A stretch of DNA of 64,000 bases from Maniola hyperantus (GCF_902806685.2 NC_048547.1:806001-870000), one strand, 5' to 3'; counted from the stretch's first letter, positions 1 to 9,899 are shown. Translations and numbers: made by a program. The notes: generated by a model not told the origin, from the sequence alone.

Positions 1-19
1 AGGATATAGGTTCAGTTAC

Positions 20-205
20 ATGATAAAAGTTAAAGTTAAAGTTAAAGTTGAAGTTGAAGTTGAAGTTGAAGTTGAAGTTGAAGTTGAAGTTGAAGTTGAA
101 GTTGAAGTTGAAGTTGAAGTTGAGGTTGAAGTTGAAGTTGAAGTTGAAGTTGAAGTTGAAGTTGAAGTTGAAGTTGAAGTTGAAGTTGAAGTTAAAGTTA
201 CGTTA
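20..205. repeat. Hexanucleotide microsatellite (AAGTTG)n
   Basis: About 28 head-to-tail hexamers. The first few units and the last are AAGTTA and the middle is AAGTTG with one GAGGTT variant. Both strands stay open and would encode Val-Glu or Ser-Thr dipeptide runs. This is a product of the repeat and not a gene. It is unlike the TTAGG telomere repeat of most insects. Confidence 0.95.
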
Positions 206-298
206 CGGTTACAATTAAACTTTCTGCAGGTCAGTATTCGTACTTCCATGATTATTAACGAACCCAGACTTGTGCCTCCCATTTTGAAATTATTGATG

Positions 299-532
299 AC
301 TAGCTGATGCCCGCGACTTCGTCCGCGTGGAATTAGGTTCTGAAAAATCCCGTGGGAATTCTTTGATTTTCCGGAATAAAAAGTAGCCTATGTCACTCTC
401 GAGATCTTTATCTATACCCATGCAAAAAATCACGTCAATCCGTTGCACCGTTGCGACGCGATTGAAGGACAACCCAACAAACCAACAAACAAAAAAAAAA
501 CACACTTTCGCATTTATAATAAGGGTACTGAT
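299..532 (-). mobile_element. Helitron-like element, family H2
   Basis: On the minus strand this copy begins near an AAGGGTACTGA-flanked TTATAATAA and ends in GGGCATCAGCTAGT. Lepidopteran non-autonomous Helitrons end in CTAGT after a short GC-rich hairpin. Here the hairpin is the GCGGAC/GTCGC pair just inside the end. No open frame is present. Confidence 0.75.
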
Positions 533-876
533 AAACGCTCTGAAGTAATGTTTCTCCAGCTCTTCGCCTATAATATTATATATACGATAATCTGGCGGTG
601 GATCGCTGGATGAATGCACTTTGTTTGGGCAACGCGCGAGATTGTTGGTAATGTGAGGGTTCAGAGGGGCTATTTGTATGTGGGATGTGGGCTTGTAATG
701 CCTAATGTAATAAGCACCTCTGAGAGTTTTATTAATGTACATTGTATTACTAGGCCAAGATAAAAGGCATACGTAGAGCCGCAGACAAACATCCTGGCTT
801 AGGAAACTACGCCAACAGCTGTTCAACCTGAAAACAAGGTGACTGTTTAGGGCAGCCATGAACAAAATCCAGTTAC
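533..876. other. Stretch without recognised feature
   Basis: A 191-codon frame is open on the minus strand over 290-865. It runs into the H2 element, is of odd composition and shows no recognisable domain, so I do not call it a gene. Confidence 0.4.
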
Positions 877-1030
877 CCTTATATTGGCACCGATTCCGTT
901 GTCTTTCTCTAAACTAAATTTAGAGTATCTGCATCCTTTTCTTTTTAATAATGCTACGAGTAAAAAGGGACACAACATGAACTTTACATTTAAAGACTCT
1001 AAATTTTAGTGCACGCTCCAAATTTAAACA
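877..1030. mobile_element. MITE-F fragment
   Basis: The left end carries GGCACCGATTCCGTTG followed by CTAAATTTAGAGTAT and GCATCC. The same order recurs at 27236-27520 and, more loosely, at 17922 and 22080. It looks like a terminal-inverted-repeat element with a GATTCTGTTG-type end. The right end is not resolved here. Confidence 0.4.
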
Positions 1031-1336
1031 GTAGGCTCGCGACTGTGCGCTAAAATGGTTATTCTTACACAATCGGGGGCCAGTATATAAACATTTAGAA
1101 GTCCAATAAAACCGATACTATAAATGAAATATGTGTTGCAAAGTTTACTCAACGCATATTTATACCTAAACCATAAATATAAGGTACTTCCGTCTAGTTA
1201 CGGTACATTTTGCACTGTGCACTAGAATTCTTGAAGCTGTCTAGATTTATTGCGTTTCTGGGGTGATTAAATAAGAACATTATACGTTTGATTAATGTTT
1301 AAGTCTTTGATAAAAGTTTATAAAGTTACAGCCTTA

Positions 1337-1576
1337 TCTAAATATATAAAAGGAAAAGGTGACTGACTGACTGACTGACTGATCTATCAACGCACAGCTC
1401 AAACTACTGGACGGATCGGGCTGAAATTTCGCATGCAGATATTTCGCGTACAGATAGCTATTATAACGAAGGCATCCGCTAAGAAAGGATTTTTCAAAAT
1501 TCAACCCCTAAGGGGATGAAATAGGGTTTTGAAATTTGTGTAGTCTACGGGGACGAAGTTGCGAGCATAAGCTAGT
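1337..1576 (+). mobile_element. Helitron-like element, family H1, full copy
   Basis: Starts with TC in TCTAAATATATAAAAGG, carries a CTGA microsatellite just inside the 5' end and finishes GCATAAGCTAGT. H1 is the commonest repeat in the window. The CTGA run varies in length between copies. Termini (TC...CTAGT) and the absence of a target duplication fit rolling-circle Helitrons. Confidence 0.8.
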
Positions 1577-1800
1577 TCATTATAATTTGGTCTCCGAGGC
1601 CCAACAAGCGATGCCCATTGTCCAATCTGCGGCACCTACACGGCGTTATCAGCGAAGCATAATTTATCGCGGAAGGAAGGTGTAAATCAGCACCGGCGGC
1701 GCACACCCCCGTAAATACAAAAACATCATCCTGTGCCGGCGATAACTCCCGCCGCACTCATAGGAGTCTCGCCATGAGTGGTTTATAGCGATGAAAATCA
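1577..1800. other. Stretch without recognised feature
   Basis: Mixed-composition DNA with CpG-containing segments (around 1640-1750). No gene, RNA or repeat family was recognised. Confidence 0.4.
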
Positions 1801-1809
1801 ATTATTATA

Positions 1810-2790
1810 ATTTTTTTCTCTCATTTATTTACTTTTCTCATTTTTATCATATTTTTAAAAAAACAACAAATATTAAAATAACAGAAGCAACAAAAATATA
1901 TAAAAATAAAGTAAAGTAACAGAAAATCAAATAACAGGACGCTCGTACCGTGGAAGATGGGCAGGTCGCTTGTTTGGGATGCAACTTGTGTAGACACTTT
2001 AGCTGCATCCCACATTCAGGCGACCTCCTCTATGGCGGGTGCAGCGGCCATCAGCGCCGAACAGGCCAAGAGGCGCAAATATGAAAACCTCGATGGGAGC
2101 TTCGTATTCGTGCCTTTTGGTGTGGAGACCTTGGGGCCGTGGGGCCCTTTTTGTAGAAATTGCGAAAAGAGTTATCGAGTCAACCGGGGACCCGAGAGCT
2201 GGCAGCTACCTTGGTCAAAGAATTAGTTTGGCCATCCAAAGGGGTAATGCTGCCAGCATCTTGGGTACAATGCCTCGCTGCGGTGGTCTCGACGAGGTTT
2301 TAGATTTAATTTAATTTATTTTAGTTTTAATTTAATGTTGTTTTTTTTTTTAGATTTAAGTTTATTAATAGTTTAATTACTTCTTTATTAAACAGTATAA
2401 ATAACAGGAACAACAAAAAATAAAATAAAATAAAATAAAATAAACAACAGAATATAAAGTAACAGAAACAACAGAAATTAAAATAACAAGAACAACAAAA
2501 ATTAAAGTAACTGGAACAACAAAAAAAAACTATAATTAAAAATATGATAAAATGGATCCCACTAGCAGCGGGCTAGGATCCAAGCTGCCAATGGTCAGGG
2601 CTCCAGAGTGAGGAACCTCCTCACAATGCGTGCCGTCTCGTGAGGAACCTCTTCACAATGCGTGCCGTCTCAAGAACCACTGCCTTCTGTATCTTACCCT
2701 TGATCCAACAATTAAGCGATGGTTTCTTAAGATGTTGGTCGAAACTATTCGCAATAAGACCATGGACTGATACAATAATTATAATTATTA
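1810..2790 (-). pseudogene. LINE-K: 3' end of a non-LTR retrotransposon, interrupted
   Basis: The minus strand from about 2785 down to 2570 encodes the end of a LINE polyprotein: HGLIANSFDQHLKKPSLN, then WIKGKIQKAVVL and TARIVKRFLT. A 31-bp direct duplication (units near 2608-2669) breaks the frame, after which RFLTLEP resumes and reaches a stop. An AT-rich 3' untranslated region follows, with AACAACAAA and ATAACAGG motifs. It is split by the insertion at 1939-2398 and continues from 1928 down to about 1810. The block is a known LINE C-terminal type, but I cannot name its clade. It is not functional. Confidence 0.65.
1939..2398 (+). pseudogene. 5'-truncated LINE insertion with target duplication
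   Basis: Encodes only the C-terminal tail of a LINE reverse transcriptase. WDATCVDTLAASH and KRRKYENLDGSFVFVPF are followed by VETLGPWGP. The frame then shifts near 2165, and RVIESTGDPRAGS, LGQRISLAIQRGNAASILGT continues in a different frame to a stop near 2312. The insertion is bounded by a perfect 10-bp duplication, AAATAACAGG (1929-1938 and 2399-2408), within the 3' region of LINE-K. This is a typical dead-on-arrival retroposition product. A related tail lies at 15041-15360. Confidence 0.8.
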
Positions 2791-2834
2791 TAATTATTAT
2801 TATGACGATGTATTATGTCAAAGAACTTAATCCA

Positions 2835-2990
2835 AACTACAACAAAAGCGAAAGTGTGTTTGTCTGTCTGCTAGTTTGTCACGGCCCATCCGTTAAACCA
2901 TTTTTGATGTTTGACAGGAAAGGACATAGGTTAGTATTAATCTCGGAAAATTAAAGAAGAGTTCCCACAAGATTTAAATAAAACTAATTT
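2835..2990 (+). mobile_element. Helitron-like fragment, family H3
   Basis: Contains GCGAAAGTGTGTTTGTCTGTC, CACGGCCCATCCGTT and a degraded CCGGAAAATTAAAGAGTTCCC segment, all shared with the copies at 4868 and 44765. Both ends are eroded. Confidence 0.5.
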
Positions 2991-3302
2991 CACTTGGTCT
3001 AAGTCCTGGGCATCATCTATTTGGTACAGAGATACCTACCTTACATCCTGGAGACGGCCATAGACTACTTTTTAACCTGGAAAATCAAACAGTTCAGTCT
3101 AGTTAACAAATAATAATTATAATGTAAACCTTCACAAAACTACGAGTCTAATATTGCTCAGAAAGTTTACTGTCCAAGTAAACTTTTTTATTAGACAATT
3201 ATTAATTAGACAACCTCAGTTCAGAATCAATTAACAAATTATGTGTGAAACTTTTCGGAGTTTTGTGCGTTTTAAGTAATTAAATATAAAAGAGTCAGTC
3301 AG

Positions 3303-3661
3303 AAAAAAATTTTTTACAAAAAAAATAAAAACCGACTTCGTTACACAAACACTAAAAATTGAAAAATAATTTAATTTATTACCGAATATATTATGTATAC
3401 AAGAGTTAATATAGTTCCATTATAATACTTTTTGGTGCCGGTGCTTTAGCTGCGCGAATCGTCTAGACTTCATATTTTTATGGGACTCTTTTATGGGACT
3501 CCACAATGGCACCTCATTGGCACCGACCCCAAAAAATATTATTATGGAACTATATTAACTCTTGTATACATAATATATTCGGTAATAAATTAAATTATTT
3601 TTCAATTTTTAGTGTTTGTGTAACGAAGTCGGTTTTTATTTTTTTTGTAAAAATTTTTTAT
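3303..3661. repeat. Large inverted repeat (foldback) with about 130-bp arms
   Basis: The arm 3303-3435 (AAACCGACTTCGTTACACAA, then ACCGAATATATTATG and AGAGTTAATATAGTTCC) reappears as its reverse complement at 3530-3661. The spacer, about 95 bp, carries GGTGCCGGTG and GGCACCGACC. The arms are near-identical for more than 100 bp, so the strand could fold into a long hairpin. Confidence 0.9.
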
Positions 3662-3905
3662 TTCACAATTTTTAGTGGCTCCATGGAATTATGCTATGAC
3701 TGGTTAAAAATCTACTGTTTACTAAGCTATTACACTGATCGCGAGCAATTTACTCTTATCCGTTGAGGAGTTCCAGTATCTATCTTCGAAGATGTTCATC
3801 AGATCTTCACCAAATTGAAATGGGACCAACTTTGAAGTATACCCTTTCAAACAAAAAAAGAATTTTCAAAATCGGTCCAGGCGTTTTCGAGTAATCGGGG
3901 AACAT

Positions 3906-3937
<32 letters not shown>

Positions 3938-3992
3938 GATTCCGACGAATTGAGAACCTCCTCCTTTTTTTGAAGTCGGTTAAAAACAGGTT
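3662..3992. mobile_element. MITE-like repeat ending in GAAGTCGGTT
   Basis: Ends with an A-run (3909-3937), then GATTCCGACGAATTGAG, ACCTCCTCC and TTTGAAGTCGGTTAAAA. The final block is repeated at 59380-59435. The ACCGACTTC end motif also caps the arms of the neighbouring inverted repeat, so 3303-3992 may be one element. Confidence 0.5.
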
Positions 3993-4044
3993 TATTATTG
4001 GGTATTTTTAGATAAGTTAGTTAAAGCGTCCTCTTATATTAAAC

Positions 4045-4245
4045 TTGCGTGCGGATATGGATCACAACGCGTAGAGGCTTATCGAGAGTTTTATAGTCTT
4101 TAAACTAAACTAACTGAAAGATTAACTTGACTAGAGAATAATTGCTATTGCAACCACTTGATTGAAATAGCGACCTAAACACAAGACGTATTTAATAGTC
4201 ATCGAGTCTCGAGTCAGAGCGAGACTGCCTTTTGTGTTGTTTCGG
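4045..4245 (-). repeat. Diverged inverted copy of the LTR-like repeat at 34.2 kb
   Basis: Read on the minus strand, this stretch contains GGCAGTCT, ACTATTAAATAC, TTGTGTTTAGGTCGC, GTGGTTGCAATAGCAATT, TCAAGTTAAT and AAACTCTCGATAAGCC. These occur in the same order as in 34268-34430. Neither end has recognisable LTR termini, so I call it a remnant. Confidence 0.6.
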
Positions 4246-4379
4246 ATTGACTATGCTGCGTAGGTCCTACTGGCCGCTACAGCGTCACCGGGGAGGGTGG
4301 CGAGCGCGAAGCTCCGCCTGGGGGTGAGCCCTAGGGCTCGAAGAAATAATTCGAGAGGTCGGGGGGCAACGTCCTCCTA

Positions 4380-4560
4380 TGGGCGCCTCCTGTGAGGCTC
4401 GGACCACGGCTTAGGATAACGTTGGTTCTCAAAGGTGTATGAAGTCTACCAATCCGCACATGACCAGCGTGGTAGACTATTGCCAAAACCCTTCTCACTC
4501 TGAGAGGAGACCCGTGCTCTGTTGTAAGCCGGCGATAGGTTGAACATGGTGATGTTGAGG
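4380..4560 (+). mobile_element. SINE-A, 3' part
   Basis: Carries AAGGTGTATGAAGTCTACCA, ATCCGCACATG, CCAAAACCCTTCTCACTCTG, AGAGGAGACCCGTGCTCTG and a final GATGATG-like tail. The tRNA-like head is missing. Confidence 0.7.
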
Positions 4561-4867
4561 TACTTCTATTACAATGGAAACAACCCATTTACTTCAAAAT
4601 AAGAAAATAAAATGGTAAGTATGCTATACATTTCGCATTACCAACAAAGTAGTTCCAACATGAGGCAGGTACAGGCAATGCAGAACGGCCGTTATCAGTG
4701 CCCATTGAGCCCCATATGGTAATACTGCGGAGATAGCTATAGCTATCCGCTATCTAACGGCGCCTTAACAGCCGCTCGAAGATGCTATCTGTATGGCTCT
4801 ATTGCTTTGGAGAGATGTTTTCTTCGATGTAGGTAATATTTTTGTTGAGCTAATGTTGTCAATCCAT

Positions 4868-5048
4868 ACTAATATTATAAATGTGAAAGTGTGTCTATCG
4901 TCTGCTAGCCTTTCACGGCTCATCCGTTCAACAGATTTTGATGAAATTTGGTACAGAGATAGCTTGTAACTGAGGGAAAGGACGTAGGCTCCTTTTTTAT
5001 ACCGGAAAATCAAAGAGTTCCCAAGGGATTTTTAAAAACGTGTGACCG
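4868..5048 (+). mobile_element. Helitron-like element, family H3, lacking a clean 3' end
   Basis: Begins CATACTAATATTATAAATG and continues with GTGTGTCTATCGTCTGCTAG, CACGGCTCATCCGTTCAAC and ATTTGGTACAGAGATAGC. It runs into a CCGGAAAATCAAAGAGTTCCC block and stops where an opposite-facing H2 copy begins. Confidence 0.6.
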
Positions 5049-5049
5049 T

Positions 5050-5370
5050 ATAACGATGCCCGTAACTTCGTTCGCATGCATTCATGTTTGTAAAAATCCC
5101 TTGAAAACTTTGATTTTCCAGGATAAAAACTAACTAACCCTCGTAGCTTTAGTTTTAAGTTTGCGTAATAATTATCACCACTATATCTTACAAATCTAAC
5201 ACCATACCAGACCATCAATACGAGTAATTTATTACCTATTTTGAATAAATCATTTGACTTTGACTTTGACTATACAGGTTTTTATGCGAAAAATCATAAA
5301 TCAATTCGTTGCTCCGTTGCGACGTGATTAAAGAACGAATCAATAGACATACAAATAAACACACTGCCAT
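5050..5370 (-). mobile_element. Helitron-like element, family H2, split by tail-T
   Basis: GATGCCCGTAACTTCGTTCG and TTTGATTTTCC at the left continue after an insert with TTCGTTGCTCCGTTGCGACG and ACACACTGCC at the right. The interrupting segment is a tail-T repeat at about 5130-5275. Confidence 0.6.
5130..5275 (+). mobile_element. tail-T repeat (LINE or SINE 3' end with GACTTT tail)
   Basis: CCCTCGTAGCTTTAGTTTTAAG, AATAATTATCACCACTATA and TTATTACCTATTTTGAATAA are followed by three GACTTT hexamers. Copies lie at 7424-7588, 26876-27012 and 32684-32838. The hexamer always marks the same end, as expected of a retroposed 3' terminus. Confidence 0.6.
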
Positions 5371-5379
5371 TTCATAGGT

Positions 5380-5870
5380 AGTGATTCTTACCGACTATTC
5401 TACATTTCATTATCAAATAACAATAAGTAGATAACATAAAAGTCTAATCCATATAAAGTAGGAGCACTTGACACAGTTCACAAGGAAGCCATCGGCGTAG
5501 CGTATTCAAATGGGACCATAATAAAAATGCTCGTACAGAAATTTGTCCAACAAAAGGCTGCATAGAAATATTGGACAATAAAAAAGATACACGGGCGGAC
5601 AAACAAAAAGCACCAGAAGTTGCTGCATAAAGGGGAGAATTATTACGCTTTCAACAGCACATTTAAGCGCAGCATATTTCAAAAGTTTCGGCGTATTAAG
5701 CAACATTTATTTTGGCAGTGACTTGGCCATTACGCCGTTAGCATCCAGGCGAGGAGTTATGAAAAACTTGGCTCCTACCACTTGCTCGAACGCTATTGCT
5801 GCTCGAATGAAACACGCAAGATTACGAAGTAAGACATAACTACTTACTGCCTCAAGTAAGTAGTTAAAGT
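5380..5870. other. Stretch without recognised feature
   Basis: Short minus-strand frames occur (5506-5706, 5707-5916) without recognisable domains. No RNA or repeat family was identified. Confidence 0.35.
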
Positions 5871-5871
5871 A

Positions 5872-6035
5872 CGCGGCCGATAGTGATGAACATCGGCCTT
5901 TAGAATGACATTTCATCTTTGTAGAGCGTTGTCTCTGTCACTCATACCCATATGACGTTTTGTGACACAGTGCTCAGACAGTGCTCTACAAATCTGCTGT
6001 CTCCTTCTAAAGATAGATGTTCATCACTTTCGCGT
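5872..6035. mobile_element. Palindromic MITE
   Basis: GTACGCGGCCGATAGTGATG, GAACATC, CTTTAGAATGACA and TTGTAGAGC at the left are mirrored by CTCTACAA, CTTCTAAAGATAGATG and TTCATCACTTTCGCGTAC at the right. The arms are about 70 bp and imperfect. No clear target duplication was found. Confidence 0.6.
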
Positions 6036-6189
6036 ACTGTATGCAATCTTGAGGAAGTGAAAACACAATTTTCACGTACGCCTGACTACACCTTGAATGG
6101 GAAGCTGGAAGAAATCTGTTTAGAGATTACATTTCCAATGTAACTTAACTTATTATTACTTTGTAACCACAATTTTGATAAATGAAAAT

Positions 6190-6366
6190 AGAAATCTAAA
6201 TCTAAATCTAAATAGGTATATAAAAGGAAAAGGTGACTGACTGACTGATCTATCAACGCACAGCTAAGAAAGGATTTTTGAAAATTCAACCCCTAAGGGG
6301 GTGAAATAGGTGTTTGAAATTTGTGTAGTCCACGCAGACGAAGTCGCGAGCAGCTAGATAAGCTAG
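6190..6366 (+). mobile_element. Helitron-like element H1, internally deleted
   Basis: Has the AGGTATATAAAAGGAAAAGG start, a CTGA run and GCGAGCAGCTAGATAAGCTAG at the end. The middle jumps from the CGCACAGCT block straight to AAGAAAGGATTTTTG, so about 70 bp of the consensus are absent. Confidence 0.75.
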
Positions 6367-6384
6367 TAATAAATAAGTTCAAAT

Positions 6385-6500
6385 AACATTTTGGAGAACT
6401 CTCAGACATGCAGATTCCTCACAATATTTTCCTTCACCGTTAAAGCAAGTGATATTTAATTGCTTAAAACGCACATAACTCTGGAAAGTTAGAGTCAACA
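6385..6500 (-). mobile_element. SINE-A fragment
   Basis: Minus-strand middle of SINE-A: GGAGAACTCTCAGACATGCA, CTTCACCGTTAAAGCAAGTG and AAAACGCACATAACTC. The tRNA-like head is missing. Confidence 0.7.
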
Positions 6501-6610
6501 CAAACATTTTCATTAACAAAACTTTCGTAATAACTTAAAACTATGGTAGTAACCGAGGCATTATAACGAGTCTTAGTGCATTCTTGCTGCTCCCGGCCCC
6601 GCGCCAGCAT

Positions 6611-7052
6611 TTTTAGGGTTCCGTACCTCAAAAGGAAAAAAGGAACCCTTATAGGATCACTTCGATGTCTGTCTGTCTGTCTGTTTGTTCGTCTGTCGTG
6701 TCTGTTAAGAAACCCTATAGGATACTTCCCGTTGACCTAGAATCATGAAATTTGGCAGGTAGGTAAGTCTTGTAGCACACGTAAGGGGAAAAATCCGTGA
6801 ATTTGTGGTTACATCGCAAAAAAATTAAAATGTGTTCATGAACAACTAATAAGTATTTTCCATTTCCAAACTAAGACAATTATACCAAGTGGGATATCAT
6901 ATGAAAGGCCTTTACCTGAACATTCCAAAAAAGGTTTTTATTTATTTTTATCCATAATAATTTTTGATTTAACGTGCAAAATGTCGAAAAAAATACCCGA
7001 GTAGGTACGGAACCCTCATTGCGGGAAACGGACTCGCACTTGGCCGGTTTTT
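6611..7052 (+). mobile_element. Family R repeat, full-length copy
   Basis: Starts TTTTTAGGGTTCCGTACCTC and contains CTTATAGGATCACTT with a GTCT microsatellite, then TTGACCTAGAATCATGAAAT, ACATCGCAAAAAAATT and TATCATATGAAAGGCC. It ends with GGACTCGCACTTGGCCGGTTTTT. The GGTTCCG and CCGGTTTT ends are not inverted repeats of each other. Other copies are at 22725, 48535, 50800, 53510 and 61930. No coding capacity; class not determined. Confidence 0.7.
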
Positions 7053-7059
7053 ATTATTT

Positions 7060-7345
7060 AGACCAGCTACTTTATTCAGTTTGGACAATTATTTAAGTCG
7101 TGCGCTATTATTTTCATATGTAAAACACGAAATATGGCGACTTGAAGTTGGAAACAAAACATTCACATTTTATTGTCTCCGTTATTAAAATACTTTGCCA
7201 AATTGGTCATATATTTCTGTTCTACAAAAATTAAATAGGGATTTTCATATTTCAGCTTTTGTACTGTGTAACTCATTTACTTCAACGCATAAACTTAATA
7301 TTATTATCTTGGACAAGTATTATAGGTCTATGTTTGGACAATAGA
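7060..7345. other. Stretch without recognised feature
   Basis: AT-rich DNA with no coding, RNA or repeat signal that I recognise. Confidence 0.4.
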
Positions 7346-7346
7346 A

Positions 7347-7826
7347 TCATCATCATGATTAACCCATCTCCGGCTCACTACAGACTGCACGGGTCTCCTC
7401 TCAGAGTGAGAAGGGTTTTGGTCATAGTCAAAGTCAAAGTCAAAGTCAAATGATTTATTCAAAATAGGTAATAAATTACTCGTATTGATTGTCTGGTATC
7501 GTGTTAGATTTGTAAGATATAGTGGTAGGTAATTATTACGCAAACTTAAAACTAAAGCTACGAGGGTTCCAAACGCGCCCAGGTCTGAGAGTCTACCACG
7601 CTGGCCATGTGCGGACTGGTAGACTTCACACATCTTTGAGAACATTATGGAGAACTCTCAGGCATGCAGGTTTCCTCACGATATTTTCCTTCACCGTTAA
7701 AGCAAGTGATATTTAATTACTTAAAACGCACATAACTAAACTTAAATTAGAGGTGCGTGCCCGGAATCGAACACCCGACCTCCGATTAGAAGGCGAAGTC
7801 CTAACCGCTAGGCTATCACAGCTTCA
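7347..7826 (-). mobile_element. SINE-A, full length, split by tail-T
   Basis: The 3' part (7347-7423) and the 5' part with the tRNA-like head (7589-7826) are separated by a tail-T insert (7424-7588). The head has a B-box-like CGGAATCGAACACCCGACCT and an A-box-like TAGCGGTTAGGA, both read as complements. These are internal polymerase III promoter elements. The head is SINE-derived and not a functional tRNA gene. Confidence 0.8.
7424..7588 (-). mobile_element. tail-T repeat nested in SINE-A
   Basis: Begins with four GTCAAA hexamers, then ATGATTTATTCAAAATAGG and AAACTAAAGCTACGAGGG, ending at CGCCCAGGTCTGAGA. It interrupts SINE-A between ATAG and GTCTACC. Confidence 0.65.
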
Positions 7827-8017
7827 ACAATAGTGGTCTTACTAAATGCATGTGTGTCTTCATCCGTCGTATGGGTTTAGGTTTGTTGAAAATCTTGTCT
7901 GAACTATTTCATTTTCCGGGATAAAAGAAGCCTCCGGAATGCAAGTTATCTTTGCACCGAATTTCGTCAAAATCGGTTAAACGTGCTCTAAAAATCTATA
8001 ACAGACATACACACTTT

Positions 8018-8201
8018 GAGCCTCAATAACTCAACGGGTAAAGGAGTGGACTGAAAACCGAAAGGACGACGGTTCAAACCCCGCCCGTTGCACTATTGTC
8101 GTACCTACTCCTAGCACAAGCTTTACGCTTAGTTGGAGAGGAAAGGGGAATATTAGTCACTTACCATGGCTAATATTCTTTAAAAAAAAAAAAAAAAAAA
8201 C
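8018..8201 (+). mobile_element. SINE-B with tRNA-Phe-like head and A-tail
   Basis: GAGCCTCAATAACTCAACGG forms a D-arm-like A box. The GGACTGAAAACCG segment has a GAA anticodon position as in tRNA-Phe, and GACGGTTCAAACCCCG is a good B box. The body TAGTTGGAGAGGAAAGGGGA and GGCTAATATTC leads to an 18-base A run. Four copies share this layout. Confidence 0.85.
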
Positions 8202-8357
8202 ACGCATTTATAATGTTAGTATAGAATATGGATTGATACAAGCAATCTCTGACTGTAGAAATACTAGAGATTCAACCCTCAATATCCATTATCTTTTATC
8301 CAAGAATCCATTTATAACGACAGAAAATAAATTCTCATGCTCAATTTTAAATCTTAA

Positions 8358-8581
8358 TCTAAATATATAAAAGGAAAAGGCGACTGACTGACTGAGTGAT
8401 CTATCAACGCACAGCTCAAACTACTGGACGGATCGGACTGAAATTTGGCATGCAGATAGCTGTTAGGTATGACGTAGGCGTCCGCTAAGAAAGGATTTTT
8501 GAAAGTTCAATCCCTAAGGGGTGAAATAGGGGGTTGAAATTTGTGTAGTCCACGCGGATGAAGTCGCGAGCATAAGCTAGT
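8358..8581 (+). mobile_element. Helitron-like element H1, full copy
   Basis: TCTAAATATATAAAAGGAAA to GCGAGCATAAGCTAGT with a short CTGA run. All internal blocks are present. It is one of the best-preserved copies. Confidence 0.8.
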
Positions 8582-9178
8582 CAAACAATATGCAAACAAT
8601 GAAAAAACAATAAACAAACAACTGTTGTTAAAAACCACACGCTTATTTTACTCACGACCTAAACATTTAACGCTTCATATAGCTTTTCTATATCATAATA
8701 TTCAAAACACAATAATTTAATGCATCATAGTGATTTCGAATAAAATCAACGCACTAATAGTAGTTATTCAAGCGTGAAAATCGAACGCCCATTGAAATAT
8801 TTCTTGTTTTCTTTGACGTGTTTAAAGTATGGCACAATAGATTTGTAAATTATTGGAGGGTAGTTGACAATTCGAGCATGGTCCTTCAACCCGGATGGGC
8901 GGGGCGACACGCCTTGCCGACTCTCCGGGACACCTCGTTAGAGTAAAGACCACTTTTATGTTGATTGCAAACCCGTGCTTAAGTCGACGCTTAAACAGAG
9001 GGGCTTCTGTTGAAAACCATTTGAGTTTAACGCTGCTTTTGCTATACATGGTTTGATATAAACAAATAGAACAAAGGTATTGACCACATTGCCCGGTAGT
9101 GTGGACGTGGACAAAGAAACTTTGAATTTGAATGCGCGGCAAAGCTCTAAGCAAAGTGGATTGCAATAATTGTACATT
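8582..9178. other. Stretch without recognised feature
   Basis: A 153-codon minus-strand frame (8822-9283) overlaps the MITE that follows. It has no recognisable domain and was not called. Confidence 0.35.
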
Positions 9179-9179
9179 A

Positions 9180-9413
9180 CTACCCGTGCGCGATAAGTTG
9201 AGACTCGCCTGGAATGCAACCCTGCGCCCGCTTCCCCTGTAACTTCCCCTCAAGCTCCCGTGTTGTACTGTAGACAACGCCATTTTTTTAACATCTTAGT
9301 CTCGTACTTGCTTACGTCACGCAACGACGACGCGCTCAGATTTTTGTCTACAGTACAACCACGCGTCTGTGGCGTCACCGCCCCCCAGGTCTCAACTTAT
9401 TGCGCACGGGTAG
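9180..9413. mobile_element. TA-flanked MITE with 26-bp inverted repeats
   Basis: Ends are CTACCCGTGCGC(G/A)ATAAG followed by TTGAGAC, inverted at the right, and flanked by TA on both sides (9178-9179, 9414-9415). This suits a Tc1/mariner-type MITE. A second perfect 16-bp inverted pair, GTTGTACTGTAGACAA, lies inside at 9262-9277 and 9344-9359, so one element may be nested in another. Confidence 0.8.
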
Positions 9414-9415
9414 TA

Positions 9416-9895
9416 TTTAAATTTAAATTATTGTATTGACATGAGTATAATTTACAATCTGCACTCAGCACTGAGGATACTTACCTACGTAATTATTATT
9501 ATACAAATTGTGTCTTCAAACACTGAAGAAGTCAATTGAAGAAGTGATGATTGTTTTCTGTTTGCAACATTCGAAGACAGCGAAAATGCAAAAAAAGCAT
9601 AGTTTGTCTGTCAATTAATATTTATTACAAAGTATCAAATGAGATAAAGAAACTAACCATGACCAATTTTAAAAAATCACTTAAGATATTTTTGATAAGC
9701 AAATCATACTATTCTTTTTAGGAGTATGTTAAGGACTCAAGCATAATTTAATGATTGGTGTACATTTTAATTTTATTTAATATACCTACATAGGAACCCC
9801 ATTACATTAATTTAAAAGTTTGAATAATCACCTCATTTTGACTAAACTAATAACATATTACATGCTTATAGGCAGAATCTTTTTGTTTTTGTAAC
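9416..9895. other. Stretch without recognised feature
   Basis: AT-rich non-coding DNA. Nothing recognised. Confidence 0.4.
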
Positions 9896-9899
9896 ATCT

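Noticed and set aside
16..307. Long frames on both strands at the window start
   Set aside because: They are translations of the hexanucleotide microsatellite (Val-Glu and Ser-Thr dipeptides).
290..865. 191-codon minus-strand frame
   Set aside because: It starts in ordinary DNA, ends inside the H2 element and has no recognisable domain.
8018..8100. tRNA-Phe gene
   Set aside because: The arms do not pair well and the same head recurs attached to a common body and A-tail, so it is a SINE.
8822..9283. 153-codon minus-strand frame
   Set aside because: It overlaps the TA-flanked MITE and has no protein-like motif.
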